Position numbers and translations under genes: made by a program | Assembly (NCBI RefSeq): GCF_035046505.1 | Contig: NC_089825.1 | Span: 2,755,029-2,819,028, forward strand | Length of the DNA: 64,000 nucleotides | DNA from: Tiliqua scincoides | Lineage: Eukaryota; Chordata; Lepidosauria; Squamata; Scincidae | Direction: 5' to 3' | The notes under the pieces: generated by a model | What the model saw: the letters and a program-made list of their open reading frames with translations, nothing else | Told to the model about the DNA's origin: nothing | The model's database searches: none | Shown: piece by piece, positions 1 through 12,258 of the stretch | Numbering within the stretch: position 1 is the stretch's first letter | Layout: each line of letters begins with the position of its first letter

Positions 1-2092
1 CATACCTCCAAACTGAGCTAAGTGCAAGAGAACAAGTGTTCAACCTCCTGCCATACTCAATAACATGGCACAAGGTGCAACTTGCACAGAAGGTTAATAA
101 CTTGATTCTATGAATAATCAGGTGCACCCAAGGTCATGGAAATGAGTGAGCTCAAGCAAGCTTACATAGCCATGGGTTTGGGTTGTAAACTTCACAATAC
201 AGAGTCATCTGCCTCCTAGAGATTCTTGTTCATGTGGATGAAAAACACAGCAAGAGATTCTTGGTCATGTGGATTCAACCGAGGTAAGCTAGAGGTTGCT
301 TTTGCCAATGACTGCTGAGGAACTTTTACAAAGCAACATTCTACGAGCAACATTCGTAATATATTGATTCACAAACATAACAAGTTTCCAAGATGAAAAG
401 AACCAGCTAAACACCAAGACAAACAGCAATTTAATTCTCAGTGTTCAAAGTACAAAGTATATCTTTTTGGCATGGCACAGAATTAAATGTTTGAGAGTCC
501 ATTTTCAGACTTAAAAACCCATTTTCATAACTCTGAAAAGAACTTTTTAAAACTAGCACCTGCTGTTAACAGTGATTTTTTAATTAAACATGACATTAGT
601 TATTGTCACTTTAGAACACCAAGTGCTGCTCAGTAAACTTCTCAAACTGACAGCAACATCCTGACTTCCAGCAATTAAATTGGCTGCTGCTTAGTTTTTA
701 TTTTGTTTTAACCATCCTCCTTGCATTTGGTTTGATCCTCCTCAATATTCACTGATAAAACAAGCACACTACAGTAATCCTGATAAGATTCTTGGAACTG
801 TGTCACTGTTATGGTCTGTTTTAGATTGTGAAAAGTACCTTGGGTCTGTGCTCTCTCCTATATACAATAAGGAAGTAAAATGAAGCTTAAGCTTTCACTT
901 TGAACTAACCAAAGGTTCCCATTCTGTCTGGGATCAGGGACTGTGGCTTATTCAAACAATCGTTGGTTAAAATACATTAGGACCAAACCACGGGTTGATA
1001 TCCTAATATGTTAACTAGTCATAGTTTGAACCACTATTCCCAGAGATTGAACCTGCCAGATGACTGGAACTCAAAAAAGAAAGTGAAAATTTTTCACCTT
1101 TTTGTGTGAGAAAATAGGAGTGCACGTGACAAAAGTTCATATAGGCTTGTTTTTTGAATGACAAGCGCTATTATACCCAGATCAGTCCACTGGGCAAAAT
1201 AAACAGGGTTTTTTTCCACATAGGAACACAAGTTGCATATCTCCCTCAATGCTCAGTGAAGATTCCCCTTCCACCCCTTATACTAGCACATATTAGCACT
1301 GCTGAAACTAATGCCCAAAAAGAAGATATTTTACTACTTGATATGACATCATGCCTAAAAGAAAAGTAGTGTGCAAACAATTAAACCTGAAAAACCGTAC
1401 CTGAAGCTTACAATTTTATACTGACAGGCAACAAGAAAAATTTTTTTGTTTGTTTCCAGTGACGAACGTATTACGAGATATAACCTACATTAAACCCATT
1501 TCTGCCCGGTCCACAAGTGTACACATTTGGTCCCTGTTGCGTACAAACAACACTGGGCAGAAATGGTTTACAGTTTTGCATCTCTTTTCTCCCTCCCTGC
1601 CAACAAAACCTTTTGCTTGTGTATTTATACCCTGCTTTTCCCAAGGCAAATGCCCATGGCAGCTTACAGAGTTTCATTAAAAAGACTAAAATTTACAAAA
1701 AATAAATGGACACAATGTCGTTTGTTATATGTAGAGCCTCTGACTTAACGCACCAGGCAACCTAAAGAAAGATTTGATTAATGGTTCTACTGGTATGTTG
1801 TTTACAGTGCGCTTACTCTGACAGTGTTTACAAAAAGGTTGTGAAGACCAGAATTCAAAAAGTTAAAGAATAAAAATGTATCTTATGATCTTTTACATAA
1901 ATTAGAGACTGTACAGTTCTTAGGTAACGATTACTGGTAGGTGTTTTTTCAGGATCTGGTCTTGGATAAAATCAGGCAAAACTATAGTCAGACGTCCCCC
2001 TAAGTTTAACCTCCGACTTACCCAAGGGTTATAGAAAGTTCCATTTGGGGGGGGGGGCCCTGCCCTCGACATATCTGTGAGATCAACTTAAA
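1..2092. other. Non-genic AT-rich flank, no gene recognised
   Basis: No exon, RNA gene or intact element was recognised on either strand. Near 1610-1700 there is a stretch (tatttataccctgcttttcc, then a cagcttacag segment) that resembles a diverged copy of the repeat better preserved at 50103-50290. Exon 1 of the downstream P450 would need a hydrophobic anchor followed by a PPGP-type motif, and I did not find one here. A poly-G run lies at about 2046-2057. Confidence 0.5.
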
Positions 2093-2100
2093 CTCTAGTA

Positions 2101-2460
2101 CAGTGTTTCTCAAACTGTGGGTCGGGACCCACTAAGTGGGTCCTGAGCCAATTTCAGGTGGGTCCCCATTCTTTTCAATATTTTATTTTTAAAATATCAG
2201 ACTTGATGCTACCATGGTATGTGACTGCATTTGGGGAAATGTTACAGACCTGTACTTTTAACAGGCTAATATGTATATTCTTTTAACGATAGCCAATGGG
2301 ACTTACTCCTGTGTAAGTGTGGGTAGGATGGCAGCCTAGGATTGTTAAAATTTTTCCTGCTTGATGATTTCACTTCCGGTCATGACATCACTTCCGGTGG
2401 GTCCTGACAGATTCTCATTCTAAAAAGTGGGTCCTGGTGCTAAATGTGTGAGAATCACTG
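2101..2460. mobile_element. Non-autonomous hAT (Charlie-like) DNA transposon, complete, with target duplication
   Basis: The element starts CAGTGTTTCTCAAACTGTGG and ends ...GTGAGAATCACTG, so its imperfect terminal inverted repeats match the CAGTGGTTCTCAAAC type of hAT-Charlie elements. The 8-bp sequence CTCTAGTA occurs directly before it (2093-2100) and directly after it (2461-2468). A perfect 8-bp duplication is the hAT signature. It has no transposase ORF and is about 360 bp long. A second copy with its own perfect duplication lies at 29198-29554. Confidence 0.85.
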
Positions 2461-2509
2461 CTCTAGTATCTACAATATTTAATCCAAGTACAGTAACCAA
2501 ATTTCAAAT

Positions 2510-2935
2510 ATAAACAGTACAGGCATGCCCGCTTATCCACAGGGGTTCTGTTCTGGAACACCCCACCCCCATAGATAGCTGAAACAGGATATGTGCGAAC
2601 GTCCCAGCAGTCCAGGGGGCCACTTCCCCCTGTCAGAGGGGCTTCTGAGCTCAGCAGAGTCAAGGATGTCCATCCCTGGCCTCTGCCAAGCTCAGACTGA
2701 GTTCTGAAGCGGGGAAAAAACACGACTTCCAGTTTCTCAGAGAAACCGGAAGTGAAGTTTTTAATGCCTTATAAGACATTAAGAGGCCTGGGAAAGCCCT
2801 CCAGGGAAACCCTCTCAAGGGGGAGTGTGGGGAGCATGTGCTTGGGGGCCCCCCAGATCTAATCAGCAAATAAGTGAATCCACATATATGGGATCTGCAG
2901 ATATGGGGGGCCCCTATATAAATAAACACTACAGA
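2510..2935. mobile_element. Tigger-like (TcMar) MITE remnant
   Basis: The right end read on the minus strand (TATAGGGGCCCCCCATATCT, then GCAGATCCCATA and GTGGATTCAC) follows the pattern of Tigger terminal repeats (CAGT.GGCCC..C.TATC.GTGG). The left end (cttatccacaggggttctgt) is a diverged inverted partner. There is no transposase ORF. Boundaries are approximate and the TA target duplication is not certain. Confidence 0.45.
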
Positions 2936-3959
2936 GAGCACAATTCTACCTGAGTCTTTGGCTGGTACGACGGCCTCTACACTGGCTGAGGGTATTGCGA
3001 ATGTCCATAAGTTATGTTCCTGACACCCAGAGAGCAAGCAGTGCCAGTGGGTAGGCCTGTGCCAACCTGCCAACTCTGCATCCGGCAGAAGTGAGAGTTG
3101 CACCGGGCACTGAAGGGACGTGGGAGGCGAGGAGGGGGCATTTCTGGGCAGAGGCAGAATGGGGGGTGGATCAGGCCCAGGAAGAGGGCAGGATCAATGG
3201 AGTGGCCTCCACCATAGCCTAACCTCCTTCCCAGACCTGGCAGAAATAGCTGGTGCAGATCCGAGTAGCCCCATAGGGCAGCCCAGGGTGTTACTCAGGG
3301 TAATGGGAAAAATATCCCCTCACCCCAAGGAGACCTCCAGCCTGCTCCTGAACTGTGCTTGATACGGCGGAGACCATGCAGCCAGCGGCACCAGCACAGT
3401 TTAGGATTGAACTGCCCCTTTTTAAGAATTCACAACTGATATTGTGGCTGTTCTCTACGAAACCTGCAGTATGGTGCGTGTTGCAGTGTGTTGTGTGTAT
3501 TTAACAAGACTAGATTACTCCAGTGTGGGGGACGCTTAGGCCTGGGACCCAAGTGGGAGCGACTGGTCCAATGGGCTTTAAGCCAGCCCTGCCCATCACC
3601 CCATGTTCACTTCACTAGATATAGCCCCATAACAGTCCTTCTTGCTATAGTAATCAGATGTCTCCTGCTGGGTTTTTACCCTCTCTTACTCAGTACCACG
3701 CCCCCCCTGTTCTTTTAAAAAAAAAATAAAATTACTAAGCATTCCCCCCTAAACATGCCACTGCTGTTGGGCAGCCTACTTTGGGATGTGACGCAATCCA
3801 CTTCAGGATCCCAGCCTCCCAGGTGGGACCCTTCGCACGGCCAGCCATCACCCTGCCTGCGTCCCTCGTCAGCTAGTGCTTTCTCTGCTTGACTGAGCCC
3901 CCCGGCAGTGCTCTTCCTCCTCTGACTGTGCTGCTGTCGTGCCTTTTCTATCTCTGCAG
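2936..3959. other. Non-genic sequence upstream of P450 exon 2
   Basis: Short open frames exist on both strands but none shows recognisable homology or a splice arrangement. This is the 3' part of P450 intron 1, ending in a polypyrimidine tract and the TCTGCAG acceptor at 3953-3959. Confidence 0.5.
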
Positions 3960-4122
3960 ATGAGTGAAAAATATGGGCCAGTGTTCACGGTGCATTTTGG
4001 TTCGGAGCCAGTGGTCGTTCTTCATGGTTATGAGACAGTGAAAGAAGCTCTGGTCGAGCGTGGAGATCAGTTCGTCCACCGAGGAAGCTTGCCCTTAGTG
4101 GATAAGACCAACAAAGGACTTG
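3960..4122 (+). CDS. P450 exon 2
   Basis: The exon is 163 bp, starts in phase 0 after TCTGCAG, and ends ...GGACTTG before GTATGG. It encodes [20 protein letters not shown] and then the [10 protein letters not shown] segment typical of the CYP2 beta-1 sheet and helix B. Confidence 0.92.
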
Positions 4123-7100
4123 GTATGGTCCACCTGAGAAAAAGAGGCTCCGTTAGACCTCAGCAGGACAGGCAGTGTGGTGTAGTGGGTGGGGTGCCAG
4201 CTTTTATTCAGGAAGACTTGGTTTAATCTCTGCTCGACAGAGATTAGTACTCAGTACTAGGCTATTTGTGTCCTGGATTATTGTGTCCCGGTCAAATGTG
4301 TCCTGGTCATTGGGGTCCCTGGACATTCATGTCCAGTTCTTTTGTGTCCCAGTCATTTGCGTCCCACTATAACTGGGCAACAATCCCCATGTTATATTTA
4401 ACCCAGCCCTAACCCTAACCTCACCTTGCATTTTAAAAAAGAAAAAGTACATCTAATATAAATATGCATACATTTGGGACATAAAGTCCAGGACACACAA
4501 AAACTGGGCGCAAATGTCCAGGGATGCCTTTGGCCAGGACACAGCTGTCCAAGACACAATGGTCTTGCACTGAAAAACTCACGGGGGGACATTGGTCCAG
4601 TCACAGACTGACCTATCTCACCAGTTTGTCAGGAGGATGGAAGGTGGGAATCAGGCCTGCTGCCCTGAGTGCCAGAGTGACTGGTGGCATGAAAATGTAA
4701 TGCTACACCACCCACTCCCAACCAGCGATTCCAAACTGCATGTTGTATTCAGAAGCATCCCAGCTGTCCTGTCTGCAGAGATCCAGGGTGACCTTCCCTG
4801 GCAATTCATTTGCTTGCTGCTGTCAGTCTCCCCCTACTCAGGAGGTATCTGCAGCAGAGTTTTGGGTGAAATCCAGTGCTCAGATTAGAGGCGGCCCAAG
4901 CACACTCAGCTGCTGCCTGAACATAAGAACATCAGAACAGCCCCGCTGGATCAGGCCACAGGCCCATCTAGTCCAGCTTCCTGTATCTCACAGCGGCCCA
5001 CCAAATGCCCAGGGAGCACACCAGATAACAAGAGACCTGCAAGGCTTCCTGGGAATTGTAGTTAAGAACATAAGAACAGCCCCACTGGATCAAGCCATAG
5101 GCCCATCTAGTCCAGCTTCCTGTATTTCACAGTGCCCACCAAATGCCCCAGGGAGCACACAAGACAGCAAGAGACCTACATCCTGGTGCCCTCCCTTGCA
5201 ATGGCATTCTGACATAGCCCATTTCTAAAATCAGGAGGTTGCGCACACACATCATGGCTTGTAACCCATAATGGATTTTTCCTCCAGAAACTTGTCCAAT
5301 CCCCTTTTAAAGGTTTCCAGGCCAGATGCTGTCACTACATCCTGTGGCAAGGAGTTCCATAGACCAACCACACACTGAATAAAGAAATATTTTCTTTTGT
5401 CTGTTCTAACTCTCCCAGCACTCAATTTTAGTGGATGTCCCCTGGTTCTGGTGTTATGTGAGAGTGTAAAGAGCATCTCCCTATCCACTCTGTCCATCCC
5501 CTGCATAATTTTGTATGTCTCAATCATGTCCCCCCTCAGGCGTCTCTTTTCTAGGCTGAAGAGGCCCAAACGCCGTAGCTTTTCCTCATAAGGAAGGTGC
5601 CCCAGCCCAGTAATCATCTTTGCTGCTCTCTTTTGCACCTTTTCCATTTCCACTATGTCCTTTTTGAGATGTGGTGACCAGAACTGGACACAATACTCCA
5701 GGTGTGGCCTTACCATAGATTTCTACAACGGCATTATAATATTAACTGTTTTGTTCTCAATACCTTTTCTAATGATCCCAAGCATAGAATTGGCCTTCTT
5801 TACTGCCGCTGCGCATTGGGTCGACACTTTCATCAACCTGTCCACCATCACCCCAAGATCTCTCTCCTGATCTGTCACAGACAACTCAGAACCCATCAGC
5901 CTATATGTGAAGTTTTGATTTTTTGCCCCAATGCGCATGACTTTACACTTACTTACATTGAAACACATCTGCCAATTTGCTGCCAATTCTGCCAGTTTGG
6001 AGAGATCCTTCTGGAGCTCCTCACAATCGCTTCTGGTCTTCACCACTCGGAAAAGCTTGGTGTTGTCTGCAAACTTTGCAACCTCACTGCTCAACCCTGT
6101 CTCCAGGTCATTTATGAAGAGGTTGAAGAGCACCGGTCCCAGAACAGATCCTTGGGGCACACCGCTTTTCACCTCTCTCCATTGTGAAAATTGCCCATTC
6201 ACACCCACTCTCTGTTTCCTGGTTTTCAACCAGGTCTCAATCCAGGAGAGGACCTGCCCTCTAATTCCCTGACTGTGTTTTCAGTAACCTTTGGTGAGGG
6301 ACCGTGTCGAACGCCTTCTGAAAGTCCAGATATATAATGCCCACGGGTTCTCCCGCATCCACAGGCCTGTTGACCTTTTCAAAGAATTCTATAAGGTTCG
6401 TGAGGCAAGACTTACCCTTACAGAAACCATGCTGACTCTCTCTCAGCAAGGCCTGTTCGTCTATGTGTTTTGAGATTCTATCTTTGATGAGGCATTCCAC
6501 CATCTTACCCGGTATGGATGTTAGGCTGACCGGCCTATAGTTTCCCAGGTCCCCCCTCTTTCCCTTTTTAAAGATAGGCGTGACATTTGCTATCCTCCAA
6601 TCCTCTGGCACCGTGGCCGTTGCATACCTTAGTCAAGAGATCAGCAACTTCATTCTTCAATTCCTTAATAACTCTTGGGTGGATGCCATCAGGGTCCGGT
6701 GACTTATTGATCTTTAACTCATCAATGAGGTCTGAAACATCTTCTCTTTTAACCTCTATCTGACTTAATTCCTTGGTCAGGAGGGGTCGTTCGGGCAGCG
6801 GTATCTGCCTGAGGTCTTCTGTCGTGAAGACAGATGCAAAGAACTCATTTAATTTCTCTACCATCTCTAAGTCTCCTTTTATCTCCCCTTTCCCTCCCTC
6901 ACCATCCTGAGGGCCAATTGCTTCTCTGGCGGGTTTCCTGCTTCTAACATATTTGAAGAAGCTTTTAATATTCCGCTTAATGCTGCTGGCCATGCGTTCC
7001 TCATAGTCTCTCTTGGCCTCCCGTATCACCTTCTTACATTTCTTTTGCCACAGTTTATGTTCCTTTTCTTTCTCCTCATTAGGGCAAGACTTCAATTTAT

Positions 7101-9316
7101 GAAGGAAGCTTCCTTGCCCTTTACGGCCTCTCTAACTTGGCTAGTTAGCCATGCGGGCACCCTCCTGGACTTAGTTGAGCCCTTCTTCCTTTGCGGTATA
7201 CACTTCTGCTGGGTCTCTATTACTGTTGATTTGAGCAACCTCCTTGCTCTCTGTAGAGACTGGACTCTTTTTACCTTCCCTTTCAACCTCCTTCTAACCA
7301 GCCTCCTCATTTAAGGGAAGTCCGCTCTTTGGAAATCAAGGGTTTTTGTGAGATATTTGCCCAATTTTCTTCCCCTGACGTGCATGTCAAAATGGACCGC
7401 AGCATGATCACTGTTCCTCAATGGCTCAGTAACATTTACATCTCTAACCAGGTCCTGAGTACCACACAATATTAAATCCAGAGTCACCTGTCCTCTGGTG
7501 GGCTCCTTGACTAGCTACTCTAAGGCACAGTCATTTAACATGTCAAGAAAACCGGTCTCCTTTTTGTGACCAGAACACAAATTGCCCCATTCTATATTAG
7601 GATAATTGAAGTCCCCCATGATTACAACCCTGTCCCTCCTTGTCACCTCCCTGATCTGTCTCCTCATTTCAAGGTCCCCTTCTGGTTTCTCGTCTGGAGG
7701 ATGATAGTACACCCCCAGTATTACTCCTCAGGCCTGGTAATTTAACCGACAGAGATTCTATGGTGGATTCGGACCCGCCTTCAATCTCTACTTTGCTGGA
7801 TTCTATCCCTTCCTTAACATAAACGGCCACCCCACCTCCAACACGCCCCTCCCTGTCCCTCCTGTAGAGTTTATAGCCCAGGATTGTGGTATCCCACTGA
7901 TTCTCCGCATTCCACCAGGTTTCCATTATGCCCACTATGTCAATGTTTTCCCTTGTCAACAGACATTCCAGTTCTCCCATCATTGCTCAGAGACTTCGGG
8001 CATTTGCATTAAAGCATTTGTACATGGAATGCCCTAGGATTGGCTGCTTATTCGCTCCTTTGTCCGTGCATCCTCTCACTGTGCCAAACCGTCTATCACA
8101 TTGCATCACGCTACCATTCCCAATTTCTTCTCCTACTCTGCCTTTGTCTTGTTGTTCTCTAACCTTCCCATCCTCGTCCCATAGGGATGAGGAGTCCCAA
8201 ACCGGATGCCCCTCGGCTCCTGTCGGCCTTCCCCCAGGGATCAGTTTAAAAGCTGCTCTGCCACCTCTTTAATGTTATGCGCCAGCAGCCTGATTCCATT
8301 CTGGTTCAAGTGAAGCCCGTTCCTCTTGTACAGGCCCTGCTTGTCCCAAAACGTTCCCCAGTGCCTAACGAATCTAAACTCCACTTCCCTACTCCACCAT
8401 CTCATCCACACATTGAGACCCCTGATCTCCGCCTGCCTAGCTGACCCTGCACGTGGAACAGGTAGCACTTCCGAGATCGCTACCTATGAGGTCCTGGCTT
8501 TCAGCTTCCTACCTAATAGCCTAAATTTGGCCTTCAGGACCTCCCGGCTACACTTGCCCACATCGTTGGTGCTGACATGCCCCACAACAGCTATCTCCTA
8601 CCCAGCACTATCTACCAGCCTATCTAGATGAGAAGCAATGTCCGCAACCTTCGCACCAGACAGGCAAGTCGCCATGCGTTCCTCACATCCGTCACAAACC
8701 CCCCTCTCTATGTTTCTAATAATTGAATCCCCCACTACAAGAAACCCCTGACTCCCTCCCGCCGAGGAGTATCCTGAGTGCGTTCAGATATGGGCCCGTC
8801 CCCTGGAGAAGGGCTCCCCCCTAGGGGATTGTTTCCCTCCTCTCCAGGATGACGTCCTCCAGCCCCGAGACTTCCCACCCGGGCAGCTGAGGAGCTTCAC
8901 ACCTGAGGTTGGGACGAAGCCTGATCATCCCCAGAAGTCTTCCCATGGTCCTTCTCTGCCTGCCTGTGCTTCTCCAGGTCGGCCACCAAGGCCTCAAGGG
9001 AGCAAACGCGTTCCCTGAGTCCCTGGAGCTCCTTGCACCGAGGACACACCCATGACATGCCCCAGAGGCATATAGCCATACATGTGGCACTATGCTAAAT
9101 TGCCCTGGCTGAGTGGGAACAGGCCCTTCCTAGGTTCTTACCCACCTCCTTCAGTTCTCTGAGGCTGGACTGTTTTTTAACCTCCAGCTGGTTTTTTATT
9201 TGAGTTTAAACTGCACTGGTTTAAGAGTTTTTTGGCTTGGCAGAACTTACACACTAAGGTTTAAATCCTGTTTAGCCCTGCTAAAATCCTGCTTTTATTA
9301 AGTGTGCACCTTTATT

Positions 9317-9359
<43 letters not shown>

Positions 9360-12207
9360 TTGCTCTCACCTAGATCCTGTGTCCTAATTTACTGAACCTT
9401 TAGATTATGTTCTAACTTAGATTAAGTTTAACTTGGGTTAAGTATAGGGTTAATTTAAACCAAGTAGAAAAACTTGCTTTCCACTTTATCCTCCTCTGTT
9501 TTATTTATTTTTCCAAGTGCCTGTACCTTGGGCTCTTACTCACAAGTAGGACTCTGCTCCTGCTCAGAGTAGACCTCTGTACACACGTATTTATTTTTAT
9601 TGCCCTCACCTAGCTCTTGTGCCCCAACTTGCTGAACCTTAGAATCCCTCCCTCAGGTTAGATTAGGTGCTAACTTAGGTAAAGCTTAGGTAAAGCTAAG
9701 CTAAAGGTAAAGCTAAATTTCAGTGTTGATCTAAGGTTGATTTAAGGTTAGAAGACAAAGAGTTAGAAAGAGTACACCTACCTTCTCCTTCTCTTCCTCC
9801 TCTCCTCTTCACAACTCAGAGAGTCTTCCCTCTCCTTCGCCAAAACTCAGAGGTCCACTTGCCTTCCCCTTCTCCTCACACAGATGCTAAACTCACAGTG
9901 CCTTACCTGGCACTTTGTTCCCGAGGCACTTGGTTTCCCAGTGGCCACGCGCGCTTCTGCAGAGGGGATTTTCATAGGCTACAGACAGAGCTTGCCTGTC
10001 ATATACTACAGACAGAGCCGTGATTTAGCTGGCATTAGTTGTGCATTAGTAGCTGGCAAGTTGCTCATTTCATTATGGACCCCCTGCCCAAACTCCCCTT
10101 CCTAACGAAATATTCAACACAGTACTCTCTGCCTGTGTGGGGGAGCAGAGAAACTCAGCCACTGCTCTACCTGTGCCCTTCAGGACATGCCTTGAGTTCC
10201 CTGCCACATGCTGGTTGTCATGGCAGATGTTCCGGTGGGTCAGCCTGTCCATGACACAGACTGAAATGCTTGTGCCGCACACTTGATCGGGGGGGAGTGG
10301 CAAACTCTGGGGTGTGCTGCCCCCACATCTGCCTGCCAGCCCCCTTCTGCCCATTGCCCACTGTGTCGCTTCAGTCAGCTTGCCAATCTTCCTCCCCCTC
10401 ACCGAAAGCAAATGGGATCATAACTGGGGCAGTGGCAGACTACCTCTTCCTCCAGCAGACTGAAGGAAGGCATAAAGGCTGCAGTGCTATGCACACTTAC
10501 CTGGGAGTAAGCCCCACTGAATTCAACAGGAGTTACTTCAGAGTGGTCATGCAAAGGATTGTGCCGTACAGCTGCTGCCACTGCATGCCACTCCACGGGT
10601 GGAATACGTCCTCCAGGGCTATTTGCTGGCTAACCAACTAACGATGAAAGTCCAAGTCCATCATGTCATCTGAATGGCCTCTGTCACACTCACCTGTGGT
10701 GATGCTCTCACAGAGCACTCTAGAAAGTTAGTGAGGCAGGACTTCCAACTGTCCTTCAGTAAGGCTGCTCTTCTAGATACTTTGTAATACCTTTATGTTA
10801 TGCTTCCCCCAATGTACCTGGACCAGATGTTAAGCTGGCTGGCCTGCAATTTCCTGGATGCCCTCTGAATTCTCCTTCAAACATCAGTGTTACATTGGCT
10901 GCCTTCCAGGCCTCTGGCACAGAGGGCGATTGAAAGGAACATTTCCCCTACGTGCCCTTAAGGCCTCTTGAGTAGCTGCCGCCTGGAGCCTGAGATTTAC
11001 TAGTCTTTAACATGCCAGTATGCTCCAGGCCTGGTGCCAGCCTGTTCACACACACACACAGGTCGGGAATGGGGAAATGTCTGTATTTTGCAAGAGGAGA
11101 CTTTGGTCCTGCTTTCAGCCTTTGTGGCTGACCAAGACTCTCCCACAGCAGAATGTTTCTGTTGCTGTGTAAACAGCTTTCACCTGCTCTGTTTGAATTG
11201 ATTCCCCATGTCACGTGGCAGGCCCCCATGGCAGTTCAGCACTTCCCCACTGGCCGGCAGCATGGGTGACCCCACCAACTGGCACAGGAAGCCCATTCAG
11301 ACAGAGACCCCCAAACATATGGTAATAATATATGGTGGCAGTTGTGCCCATAAGAACTGGTCTGAGAACAGGACATTTTTCTGTTCACAGCACACTAACC
11401 TCTATGGTCTTCTCTTTGCCTCTTGTGATGTCACTTCCAGCTTCCAGGAGACTCGTCCAGGTTTCAAAAAACCCAGAAGAGTTTTTCAGCAATTTCCAAC
11501 CACTGTGCTTCACACTCCCGCAACACTTATGCGGACCTTTTGCAACACGCCAGTGTGCACATTGGTTGAAAATCACTGGTCTGGTGTCCTCTGAAAACAG
11601 CAACAGGCATGTGGACTGAGGCAATCCCATTGACATTCTTGGTCTTTCATAAAGCTTTTGAGCAAAGCAAACCTCACCAAAGGTTCTTGAGTAAACTTAG
11701 CAGTTGTGTAACACAAGGACAGATCCTTTGATGGACTGTTCGCTGGTTACAGGAAACAGATAATAGAAATACATGGGAAATTTTCACAGTAGAGGGAAGT
11801 AAGAAGTGGGAATTCCCCCAAGGGTCAATCTTGGGATTGGTGCTTTTTAACTTGTTAATAAAGGATCAGGCATTAGGGAAATACAGTGAAGTGCCCAACT
11901 TTGCGGTTGACGCCAAACTATTCAAACTATTTTACTATCTGGTAAAAACCAAAGCAGGTTGTGAAGCACACCAAAGGAACTCTCTGCACTAGGGGAATGG
12001 GCAGCCAAATAACACAAATGTGGCTCAAAGTCAGTGCTGCAGATGTGGCAATGGCCACAGCTGGTGGGCCATTGTTGGCAACAGGATGCTAAACTACTTG
12101 GTCCCCCTGTTGGCCAGTCCCAATAGGTCTCTTCTTATGTCCTTAAGCTGCCACCACATGCTTGAGCACCTTGCCCAAAAATGGAAGTTTGAAGACTGGC
12201 CCAACAC

Positions 12208-12258
<51 letters not shown>

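Noticed and set aside
1-3959. P450 exon 1
   Set aside because: No Met followed by a hydrophobic anchor and a PPGP-type motif with a phase-0 donor was found on the plus strand. It probably lies outside the window.
4405-4430. Telomere-like ccctaaccctaacc
   Set aside because: Only about two units in the spacer of the foldback element. Too short to be an interstitial telomere array.
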